A stretch of 64,000 nt of DNA from Schizosaccharomyces osmophilus (Eukaryota; Ascomycota; Schizosaccharomycetes; Schizosaccharomycetales; Schizosaccharomycetaceae). Where the stretch lies: positions 2,790,001 through 2,854,000 of the forward strand of contig NC_079238.1 in NCBI RefSeq assembly GCF_027921745.1, read 5' to 3'. Shown here one piece after another: positions 32,183 to 41,668 of the stretch. Below the pieces are notes generated by a model. That model ran no database searches, was not told the DNA's origin, and saw nothing but the letters and a program-made list of their open reading frames with translations. The translations under genes were made by a program, and so were the position numbers. Every line of letters starts with the position of its first letter. Position 1 is the first letter of the stretch.

Positions 32183-32711
32183 AATTGCTGTTTCAATGGT
32201 CTATTCTTGGAGAGGTGTTTGTTGATTGAGTAAAGACGTCAAGAATGTGTCTTCGTTGAAATATGTGGGAAAAAAAGCTCTTTTTTAACTCTTTAATTGA
32301 ATAGATCTAAAGTATGTAGGTATAATATATTTTTGCTCTGTAGGAATATTCAAAGACTTATTTAGAAAGCGAAACTCAACATGAGAAGTTGCAATCGTAA
32401 TGGTCTAACCAACTTTAATAAATAATAAATAAAACCAATTAAGAAAGATATGCAATAAATTAATGAATGACTGCTAAAAAATGGGAGTCTGCAAAATTAA
32501 CGAAGGTAAGGTTAACTTTCAAAACTTTATGAAGAGATGTGAATATATATAGTCCATAAATGTGAAGATAAAATCAAAAAGCAAAGTATACGGTTTAAAG
32601 CTTTTTTACATGGCATTTGTTAATGAAACGATGATGGGCACAAAAGTTGGTGAAAAAGGAACAACAAGAAGGACGTAGAATACATCAAGGAAACACAACA
32701 TAGCTGCCTCT
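32183..32711. other. Intergenic region dpb4 - apn2
   Basis: Both flanking genes are on the minus strand, so this holds the dpb4 3' end and the apn2 promoter. A CRE-half-like GACGTCA is at 32235-32241. Nothing else is seen. Confidence 0.45.
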
Positions 32712-33530
32712 TTACGAAGAGTTATTAGGAGATCCGTGCAGCTCGGGTTCTGATTCATTTACGTCGGAATCTGAACTGCCTTCATCAATAGGATTTCCTG
32801 TTGCATCAGTTAAGTGAATAGTATCTATGTAATTGGGTTCAACAGAATCTTCAACAGGGTTTTCTGTTGCCTCCATATCCGCATCCTCTCTATCAGAGAG
32901 AATATTTTCTTGTGCCAATTCCTCAGCAACATCTTCTTGCTCTAATTCATCTTTATCGTTTTCTTCCATTCCAGAAGACGTTTCCTGCACAAGTTTGTCC
33001 TGTGGATCCAACCTGCTTTTCTTCGTAGATTTATCTTCATCCACGTGAGGAATTTTTAGCTTCTTTTCTTTCAACGCAGCTTCGTATGCTATTTTTGTCA
33101 GTTGCGTATGCATAAAGAGAATCATACCTTGAAGATGAGCATCTAGTTGATTGGTGAAATCGGGATATTCTATTTCCTGTAGAGCACTCAAAACATCTTG
33201 GGGCATAACAACTTTCCGATTTTTTGTAGAAGAAATTTCTCCAGCACTAATCAATTGAACGGGTCAGTCTACGTGTCAAGTTGGAAATTGTCTGGAAGAA
33301 ACACGAATCTGTACTTTCTCTTCGTGTTAAGTTTGTAAAGTGACTTAAAGTACGTACGCAGATGTTAAATAACTAACAAAAAGAGTCGCTGAATTCGTAA
33401 TGGCCTTGACCGCTTCCTTTTGTGCTGTACTTTTCTGGGGTAAAACCTGTTTAATTAAACGCATAACAATAGAACGAGGAAGAGCCAAGTCATCTAATTC
33501 AGTATGTTCTCCGGTATTCATTGGATCCAT
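32712..33530 (-). CDS. dpb4: DNA polymerase epsilon histone-fold subunit Dpb4
   Basis: Dpb4 pairs with Dpb3 as a histone-fold dimer on DNA polymerase epsilon, helping leading-strand replication and heterochromatin inheritance. There are two exons, 33530-33358 and 33246-32712 (235 aa). The intron has donor GTACGT, branch ACTGAC and acceptor ATTAG. The histone fold covers about residues 14-95 ([43 protein letters not shown]), matching POLE3/Dpb4. The tail is long and acidic ([21 protein letters not shown]), as in POLE3. I recall a shorter published length, so a further intron in the acidic tail is possible, though the frame is open throughout. Confidence 0.88.
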
Positions 33531-34455
33531 TTTGTAAGTACTGTATTCGTTTTACGCCGGTAGTTCAGAAACGTGAAAGATAAGTCAACTAGGGCGTGTA
33601 AGTAATGTTTACAGGTAAAAAAGCTTTGCCAAATGAGAATATAGTATACCTTCATACACTTTCCTGTTTATAATTTTTTATTTTATTCATTTAGTACATA
33701 TATTGTTGTTTATTATTCATAAAAAAATGGAGAAAGTTCTATCCTGAAAAGCATAAAATCGAGACACACGATTCAAAGGTTGCTTATTCAATGTGAATAA
33801 ATCCAAAATAATTAAAGACAAATTATTGAGTAGAAAATCTCTTAAGTATGCGTTGTTGGTATTTATTCCAACAGCGTAAGAGCAATGATTGAAATAGAGA
33901 ATGGGGGACACACGTCCTAAAAAAGATTCAGAATCGTTTGGTTCGATACAATTGGCCCCATCCATCAAAAACTTTTCATTTCTAACGGTCCTTGAAGCCT
34001 ACGGCAAGTAGACATTACTCACAAGCAATGAAGGAAATGAGAGCGTCTGTCTCCTTTGCAACTCATGAAGCTTATGAAAATCCAGCAAACTTCATGAAAT
34101 GAATGCAATGAAATAATTCATGATGGACTCAAGGAATCAGTTGCTCTTCTTCGTCAAGTGAGTGCTAAACCAGGTTCGCTTCTTTAAAAAAAGGAAAGCA
34201 GTCAATGAATTCATCAATACTTTAATAATTCACAAGTTTATGAACAACTATTGTTGTTTAATTCAGACATAGTACCCCCTTTGCTTTCGAAGTTGCTTCC
34301 CAGAGACTTCTTCTTCACTTTACCACCTTCAATAGTCTTTTACTAAAGGAAGAAGTAACGAAAGTGTAGCGAATTGACTACCTTTACCGTTCAAGTAAAA
34401 GAATAAGCTAATAATTTTTTGTTATTTTCGGCTTTCACGCATACCTACTATTTGA
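33531..34455. other. Divergent intergenic region dpb4 / lsm1
   Basis: This 925-bp region holds two promoters. Several CATGAA/TTCATGA elements recur at 34060-34135, but no known factor site is evident. The 83-aa minus-strand frame at 33717-33968 has no protein-like features. Confidence 0.4.
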
Positions 34456-35055
34456 ATGAATCAGGCAGGTCAAATTATTCCCTTTACAACATCTGGCTCC
34501 CTGGTGGATTATGTTGACCGTAAGCTTTCCCTTCCTTCTTCAACTTCTAATTTTTGTTTCTATAGGTAAAGTAATAGTGGTTTTACGAGATGGTAAAAAG
34601 TTAATTGGCATTCTCCGGTCCTTTGACCAATTTGGTACGTTTTAACTTTGTTTTCCCTGTTTGGAAAAATATAAAGGTCAACTCCCTAACTTTTACAGCC
34701 AACCTTATGCTCCAGTATACGATTGAAAGAATTTATGTGGATGACATGTTTGGTGATATTGATCGAGGTGTTTTCATTGTGCGAGGTGAAAATGTTGTAT
34801 TACTAGGAGAATTGGTAAGGATTTAGACAGGTTTGCGAGACTTGAAGGATCGTGGTTTGTCAATTGTGCTAACCATTTTAGGACTTGGACAAAGAATATG
34901 AAATGGAAAAGGGATTGCGCCGTGTTCCAGCGGAACATCTATTTCCTTTGTCAAAGGGACGTTCTGATGAAAAGCGGAAAACTTTACGGGAAAAAACCAA
35001 AAAACTGAACACCGTCGGTTTCAGCGTCGATTTTGGTCATGATGATTTGTACTAG
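34456..35055 (+). CDS. lsm1: Lsm1, mRNA-decapping activator Sm-like protein
   Basis: Lsm1 caps the cytoplasmic Lsm1-7 ring that binds oligoadenylated mRNA 3' ends with Pat1 and promotes decapping. Four exons are needed: 34456-34519, 34566-34634, 34699-34814 and 34882-35055 (140 aa). All three introns have clear signals (GTAAGC..CTATAG, GTACGT..TTACAG with CTAAC branch, GTAAGG..TTTTAG with GCTAAC branch), and frames join perfectly. The Sm fold runs from about residue 12 to 85, with Sm1 KVIVVLRDGKKLIGILRSFDQF and Sm2 RGVFIVRGENVVLLGEL. A charged Lsm1-specific C-terminal extension (EKGLRRVPAEHLFPL) follows. Reading without splicing gives only fragments. Confidence 0.94.
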
Positions 35056-35289
35056 AATTTACAAACGTGTGCCTTAATTTTATTTTGCTCTCTATAATAT
35101 TACATTTCTTTGGTCTTTTCAGTCTATCACTTCATCGATAATTTCTTACATCTCTAAAGAATGGAAATTTGTGAGTTTGTGAATGATACATAGATTGAAC
35201 CAATAAATGAATTTTCAATGTTTGTTTCCGATTCATATATTATTTTTTTCATTATTAAAGACGTGGCATATAAAGTACTTTTGAAAGAA

Positions 35290-36992
35290 TTAGCAGAATT
35301 TGTCTGATGATGATCCAGTGCTACTAGACCTTTTTAACTCAGGCGTCTCTATCTCATCTTGCATAGAAAGGGAAACAGGTGGTCGGTCCACTGCAAGATC
35401 AATATCTGAAGCCGGCCAAATCCAGTGTAAGAGCATCATAACCAAATAATCTAACGTTATTAATATACAAAATAGTTTACCAGCCCATTGACCACAACCA
35501 TAGTAAAGTTTTAACCGATTGATAAGACGCAAGTTAGGCTCTGCGCAGATACTTTCATAAACTTTTTCGGTTCTTTCTGCGACGTCAATCCATGAATACA
35601 TTTTTTTTACCTCATCATGAAATTTCACGGTTTTTATCTTATTGTTGAGGTAATCAGAAATTGCATTTGACAATGTTCGTACTAAATCGTCTTCTTCAGG
35701 TCTGGCAAATCGAGTCATATGAGAAGGCAAAACTTCAGGAACACCTCCAACCTTGGTAGAAATAACGTACAAACCACAACTCGCCGCTTCCACCAAGACA
35801 GTTCCGAACGCTTCAGTTAAACTTGGGTGTAAGTAAATATGTCCGCGCACCATAACATCTCGGACTTGGTCATGCCGTACTGAACCTAGCATTTCCACTC
35901 TATCTTGTAGCATATATTTTTCACGCATTTGTTCTAGATCAATTGCCTTTGGCCCATCTCCTGCAATTACAAATCGAACCTTGTGGAATTCCGCACAGAT
36001 TCTAGGAATGACGGCAATTAGTAGATCAATTCCCTTGTTATAATACAATCTTGAAATTACGACGATGGTCACTGTGTGCACAAGGTTAGACAGAACGTGA
36101 AAAAATAAAGAAAGAAAGTAAGAAATATAAATACATACAATAATCCTCAGACGCTTTTGAAGGATCTGGCTTGAAGTTTTCAGGTACCAGTGCATTTGGA
36201 ATAACCGAAACTTTTTGGGGATTTAGGACAGCACGAAGGACGGTGTTTTCTCGACTAAATTTTCATGGTTAATAAAAAAGCAAAATTTCATATCGTACCA
36301 TGTGTGAGAAACACAAATTACATGATCAATATCACTCATCGTAAACTTGAGGAGCTTATTAGTGATTATGCTTCCTGCATCAGCAAAACCAAATAGGGAA
36401 TGATCAGTAAAACAGGTCTTTAATCCCATAGTACGACCATGAAGAATGGCATCGTGGCATAAGAACGACAAACTTCCATGTCCGTGTACGATTTCAATTT
36501 GTTCTCGGATTATGATATTTCGGAAGATGGGGAAAAAGTAAAAAAATGAAGGAAAAGTAGTCTCACGGTACACCGTCTAACAGAAAAGTGTCAGCAAAAG
36601 ATGGTGTCTGAGGAATGTGGATCCTAGAGAGAAACATACATGAAGAGGAACATAATAGGCCGTTAAGCCATTGGTGAGATACCGGACACCGACACGGTCT
36701 TTATACGCATGGGTAATCACTTGTTATAATTGTTAGTCGACAAATAATAGAAGAAACCCCACCATCGGAGAATGCGTACCTATAACTTTATGTCCAAGGT
36801 CAATGAGTCGTTGAGATAATTGAAAAATATGAGATTCAATTCCACCTGGTTGAGGAAAGAAAAAGTCAGAAACCATGCTAAATACAAGTTAGAACAAGGA
36901 AAACAAGATGAAAACCGCAATGATTCCATTCGCGAAAGACAAGTCAGCGACACATTAGTACAGTCCATTACATACGCTATTCGATAACCCAT
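35290..36992 (-). CDS. gpi3: Gpi3/PIG-A, GlcNAc transferase of GPI synthesis
   Basis: Gpi3 is the catalytic GT4 glycosyltransferase that adds GlcNAc to phosphatidylinositol, the first step of GPI-anchor synthesis on the ER. Six exons: 36992-36976, 36877-36780, 36719-36640, 36576-36299, 36254-36139 and 36071-35290 (456 aa). Exon 1 encodes only MGYRI plus two bases. Joined exons give the family N-terminus [12 protein letters not shown], then [23 protein letters not shown] and the sugar-nucleotide EX7E region ([17 protein letters not shown]). A C-terminal membrane helix ([16 protein letters not shown]) anchors the enzyme. Intron 2 needs an AACAAG acceptor; the others end in TAG or CAG. Length agrees with the fungal family. 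It is convergent with lsm1 (234 bp). Confidence 0.95.
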
Positions 36993-37641
36993 TGTGAGAA
37001 AGGTATTATAAAGTTTCTAGGGAAAGGACTAAATCGATCTAAAGAGGATGTCCATTCGCATTTCGTTTTTCAGATGGTAAAAATCATGTAAACATCCCTT
37101 TCATAACAAGGCACGTTGGTGGAATTAGTAATACTGTAAGATAATATTACTATATTACTAAGTTAATTAAATTCATCAAAAACTATTTAATTCATTTTCT
37201 CAGATGTACTGAAGAAAATAGAGGAGGACTATAGTGGAAGTTTATGAGTTTTGTTGTAAAGAATTATTTTGAACTCGCACTGATAATTCATCAGTCAACC
37301 ATATTCAAGGTACAATCATAACTCGGGGTGATTGAAGTTACGAAAGAAGGTATGTATTTCCTTTTTCTCGCCAATGGTTTTCTCACAACTCCACAGCTCT
37401 CCTTTCTTTAACTTTCAATGCCATTCTCTTTATATTGCAACCAGACCTACATAAAAAGTTTCATTTGTTGCTTACAGTGGAAGCCTCGTAAATTTTGTCT
37501 TAATCAGAATATTACTATTCATATAGTGTAACAAAGGATGCATATTTTCAAGAGAAAATTCCCAAATAAAACAATCTACTTGATCTCAATTGTACTCCAA
37601 TTCCACATATATTTATTTTGCTTTAATAAGCCATTAACCAT
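36993..37641. other. Intergenic region gpi3 - tRNA-Ile
   Basis: This AT-rich sequence holds the gpi3 promoter. Nothing else is convincing. I looked for long terminal repeat remnants because Tf elements favour such places, but could not recognise ends or target duplication. Confidence 0.4.
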
Positions 37642-37715
37642 GGTCGCATGATGTAGTTGGTTATCATGTCGATCTAATAAGTCGAATGTCGCCAGTTCGA
37701 GCCTGGCTGTGACCA
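37642..37715 (+). tRNA. tRNA-Ile (anticodon AAU)
   Basis: A 74-nt cloverleaf can be drawn completely. The acceptor GGTCGCA pairs with TGTGACC (one G-T), with discriminator A at 37715. The D arm is ATGT...TCAT with AGTTGGTTA loop. The anticodon stem TCGAT/GTCGA encloses loop CTAATAA (anticodon AAT, decoding AUU/AUC after A-to-I editing). There is a 5-nt variable loop, and T arm GCCAG-TTCGAGC-CTGGC with a B box. There is no intron and no encoded CCA. A TTTTT Pol III terminator starts 3 nt downstream (37718-37722). Confidence 0.93.
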
Positions 37716-37717
37716 TA

Positions 37718-37722
37718 TTTTT
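37718..37722 (+). terminator. RNA polymerase III terminator of the tRNA-Ile gene
   Basis: Five consecutive T directly follow the tRNA 3' end, the usual Pol III stop signal. Confidence 0.8.
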
Positions 37723-38141
37723 ACATATTTAATTCTTTTTGTTTATTGTCATTCTTTAATGATTTAATGCCATATTTTACTTTTATTTGATTTGTTTTTT
37801 TTTTTATTATTATTCCATACGTTTCGTGATTGTTTTGCTTGAAAAAAAGAGTAAAAGCAGGACGTACAAAATATAGAACATACAATGTTTAAAGGTGGAG
37901 AACACGAGACTACTTTTGTGCCGCTACAATGTTTTGTAGTAGTTTGATCATAAGAGAAATTTATGATTCCTTTTTCATTTAAGGAAAATAAAAAGACAAA
38001 ATCCAACAAAGTAAACAAACACTATATCTCGGGTAAATAACCTTATTCTCTAGCGAGAGTTTCTCGCTTTGTGGTGACAGCTAGATTTGAACTGAGTACA
38101 TTAATTTTTAGAAAGCACACTTTTAGTACAAAAGACAAAGA
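37723..38141. other. Intergenic region tRNA-Ile - prs5
   Basis: This T-rich stretch holds the prs5 promoter. The 84-aa minus-strand frame at 37764-38018 is AT-rich noise. No element is recognised. Confidence 0.4.
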
Positions 38142-39575
38142 ATGAAAAATTTAGTGGTTTTTGGAACTGATTCACATCCAAAATTAACAGAAGCCATATG
38201 CGAACATTTATGCTTGGAGGTTGGTCGTGCTCAAATTGGAAAATTTAGGTATGTTAATGCACAGATGATAAAAAAAGCAAAAGGACAAGGATTTGGGCAA
38301 AAGAAGTTTAAATAAATTAGCAATCCTTTCCCTTTAAAAATTAATTATTTGAAAAGATTTATTCCATTCAAGGGAATGCCCAAATCTTAAATGACAAATG
38401 AAGAAGCGTGAAAACTTAGATTTTATTTAGCGATGCATGTGTACTACTAGAGCTATCATTCGCAGAAGTATTTTATAAAGCTTTCCTATTCCATTTCTTT
38501 TTTCTTTTTTTTTCGCTTGCTGTCTCGGTCCATCCTCGTGAGAAATAGGCTAACTCTTCTTGCAGCAATGGAGAAACCTCTGTAAAAGTCAAACAGTCTG
38601 TTCGTGGTTGTGATGTATATATTATTAGTCCGGCTTCTGGTCAAGTTAACGACCACTTAATGGAACTCTTGGTTATGATTTCTGCGTGTAAAACCGCCTC
38701 CGCTATAAAGGTGACGGCCGTTTTGCCTGTTTTCCCTTATAGTCGTCAACCAGACCAAATTTTCTCTTCTCGAGGTGCTCCTCTTTTAGGAGCTTCTGCT
38801 GAAGGCACTATAGAACCAAAGCGCACTTCTCCGTATCAATCATGGATTGCTCAATCAGGAACTTTAGTTGCTGATTTGTTGATGTGTGCCGGTGCTGACC
38901 ACATCATTACTATGGATCTCCATGACCCTCAATTTCAAGGCTTTTTTGACATTCCCGTCGACAACTTGTTTGGCCGCCCCTTATTGAAGCACTATATAGC
39001 TTTGAATATTCCTGACTATCAAAATGGAGTCTGTATTTCCCCGGATGCTGGTGGTGCTAAACGAGCCACTGCTATAGCTGACTCTTTAGGATTGGATTTT
39101 GCTTTGATCCACAAGGTATGTTTGCTTTACATTGATGATTTACGTACTAATCTTTTAAGAACCGTCGTCACGAATCTGGAAGCTCATTAATGCTCGTTGG
39201 TGATGTACAAGACAAAATAGCAATTTTAATTGATGATTTAATTGACACCGCTTCTACTTTGGTGAGTGCCGCCGAATTTGTTAAAAAGCATGGAGCTAGC
39301 CAAGTATATGCTCTTGTTACACATTGTGTCCTGTCTGGTGATGCCATTGAACGTGTCAAACAATCTTGTATAGACAAATTAATTGTTACCAACACAGCAC
39401 CTCAAACAATTGAACCAAGTGACTGTTTCGACATTATTGATGTTTCTCCTACTTTTGCTGAGGTATGTCCCGTACTTTTTTTCTTTTTTTTTAACAACAT
39501 GATTAGGCTATCCGTCGTATTCACAATGGCGAGAGTATTTCCATTTTGTATGACCAAAATAACGTTTGGTTTTAA
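38142..39575 (+). CDS. prs5: Ribose-phosphate pyrophosphokinase (PRPP synthetase) Prs5
   Basis: The enzyme makes PRPP from ribose-5-phosphate and ATP for nucleotide, His and Trp synthesis, and forms mixed complexes with other Prs subunits. Four exons: 38142-38248, 38566-39115, 39160-39462 and 39507-39575 (342 aa). Intron 1 is long for this organism (317 nt); intron 2 ends in the rare TTTTAAG; intron 3 ends in ATTAG. Signatures include [19 protein letters not shown], the [18 protein letters not shown] metal/ATP site and the PRPP loop [10 protein letters not shown] at about residue 240. The last exon supplies RIHNGESIS and the C-terminus. Without splicing only fragments appear. The paralogue number is from memory of this locus. 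Confidence 0.92.
38249..38565 (+). other. Long structured intron 1 of prs5
   Basis: The intron starts GTATGT and ends TTGCAG, after a pyrimidine-rich tract and a GGCTAAC branch. It contains a perfect 10-bp inverted repeat, GATTTGGGCA at 38290-38299 and its complement at 38377-38386. A wobble and one more pair extend it outward. The stem would loop out about 77 nt. The role is unknown. Confidence 0.5.
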
Positions 39576-40032
39576 AACCATTGGTATCGATTTGCACATA
39601 TTTATTATTTCTTTGCCAATGTCATTTACCCATTGGCATGACAAAAGCTTTGGCATGCTTAACGTATGATTGTCATATTCTTTTTGGGATACTTTTGATT
39701 TGCTATTGTTTATTTTTATTTTTTTTAGGGTCAAAAAATAGATATTTTACAGACAATTTTTTTTTAATAAATATACTTTTTTTAGATCAATTAATTGTAT
39801 TGATATAAAATCTAGACTTTGGTAGGAAATATTAAAACGAATGTTAAATAACTTGAGGAATAAAACGGATATCATGTAGAAAACATAACGGAATGCCTGA
39901 GAAAAAATAAAAGAACAAGAAAGTAATTAGTAATTACATCAACAGTCGATGTTTGCTTTGCTTTTTTTTTATTTATCAAAGCATATACACAAGGGGTAGT
40001 ATTCAATAAAAGGTGCCGATACGATAATGGGC
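39576..40032. other. Convergent 3' region prs5 / ptp4
   Basis: The 457-bp stretch is very T-rich, with several T runs of 8-9. It holds both 3' ends; no gene or repeat is seen. Confidence 0.45.
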
Positions 40033-40939
40033 TTACATTATCAAATATAATAAACCTCCGGACACAACAGGTATCACCACATTATCATCTAAACCCCATA
40101 CGTTCATTGCTTCTGCAACAGCACCGACAAATCCGTTCACTATACATAGTACTGGAAAGGGCATCCAAGATTGGGTTGCCAAATTCTCGGGGCCCGTCCG
40201 GATGATTCCCCAGTACACATAAGACGCTAAGATCCCACAAACAAATGCACCAAGACTACCGGCTAAGCTTTTATTTTTAGCAATCTTTGGAGTATACTTT
40301 CCATATTTGCGACCAAAACTAGAAGCTGCTGTGTCGCACCAAGATAAAAGTAAAATACTCATTACTGCAATCTCCTAAACGCGTATTTGTTAGAAAATCA
40401 GTTTCAACGTTGTCATGTCCATTTGAAAAGACGAGCAAATGATTAAGGAGCTGGAAACCACCAAAACTCATGAACATAATTCATTTTGTTCCTGATGAGG
40501 CCCAAACGAAATCAAAAAGTATTCTTTCAGCGGTTCATCTTCTGCACTATACGTCCTCTCAATGTCTTCAACATACCTCTGGTAAAAAGCTCAAAACTAT
40601 CCATGTTCCTACCAAATAAAATATAACGCCATTCCAACTATTTTTCTCAGATTCACGCATCAAAGGACCCATAACTCGATTGTACAACCGACCAAAAGCT
40701 GGCCATTGAAATCGTATGACATCTCCTGTTAAGACTGGAATAAAACCCAAGGCCAAGTACGGGGTAATCTGCTCAGCATGAAATTGATACCATTGAAGTC
40801 CTAACGTGATGAAACCTACCAATATAGGTTAACCAGTGTTCACCCAAATCGCTTTTCACTTACCAATTGATGTATGTAGGAGTTTTCGAGGAAGTTCATT
40901 CTTTTTAGACCATTGCGACCAAGTCAATTTTGTCGACAT
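40033..40939 (-). CDS. ptp4: CTP-dependent diacylglycerol kinase (Dgk1-like)
   Basis: The protein belongs to the Dgk1/dolichol-kinase family, which uses CTP to phosphorylate diacylglycerol in ER or nuclear membranes. Three exons, 40939-40864, 40815-40577 and 40374-40033, give 218 aa. Splice signals are GTAAGT..GGTAG and GTATGT..TTTAG, and frames join exactly. The family signature LPRKLLHTSIG near residue 20 and the motif SILLLSWCDTAASSFGRKYGKYTP are both present. About five membrane helices follow. The domain is shorter at the N-terminus than budding yeast Dgk1 (290 aa). Upstream codons are open but contain no ATG, so an extra 5' exon could exist. The symbol ptp4 is recalled, not derived. Confidence 0.78.
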
Positions 40940-41668
40940 TAGATCGTTCTTGCTCTGTTCATTCCACTCTAGCCATTCGCGGTTTACTATAGAAGTTTTA
41001 AATAACGATACCGTACAAAAGCCAACGATATATTGCAGTGCTGTATAAAATATAGCAACAATATAAATGTTTCCCTATTTGTTTTCGCTTCTAAAATTCA
41101 TAAATTATTGTCCCATATAAATCATGTAAATAAACAAGTCGATAGAATGTTTACCAGAACCGTCTTTGGTTTTGTATTTGCCAATGGATGTATAATTACA
41201 GTTGTTTTATAGTATATTTATCTATTCTACTATAAATGAAGCCTGTATATGAGGGAAATATGAAAAAGAGCGACTGTAGTCTTTTCTTATAAAAATCGAC
41301 TTTGTGAAATTCATTCACTGGACACATAAAATTACGATGATGAAAGGTATGATAATAACAGTCTAAATTAAAATAAAGGTTGAAACCATGTAAACTAAGA
41401 ATCACTGCTCAGTTGGAGTTCTTTCCATCATGTTTTTCAGTACGTTAAATCAAGTCGTTTGTTGTCACTTTGAAGAGAGTTACAACAGAAAGAATCATTC
41501 CATATTTATCTTTTTTGTTTAGCATTATTGTTGATAAAAATAGAATACTCAATTTTTCGTGTTCTTTAAATGAAAATATCTATATTTATCAACGAAATGT
41601 TGCGCGCTCTCCGTAATGTCAGTAGCTATGATTTCCCAAAACACAGAGAAAACAAGCTCTCAACCTCC
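40940..41668. other. Divergent intergenic region ptp4 / mad1
   Basis: This region holds both promoters. In-frame upstream ATGs of mad1 occur at 41570 and 41597, so part of it may be coding. No other structure is seen. Confidence 0.4.

Noticed and set aside
33717-33968. 83-codon minus-strand frame between dpb4 and lsm1
   Set aside because: No protein-like features and no conserved splice or promoter context.
36993-37630. Possible old solo LTR next to the tRNA
   Set aside because: I could not recognise LTR termini, promoter or target duplication; the sequence is ordinary AT-rich DNA as far as I can see.
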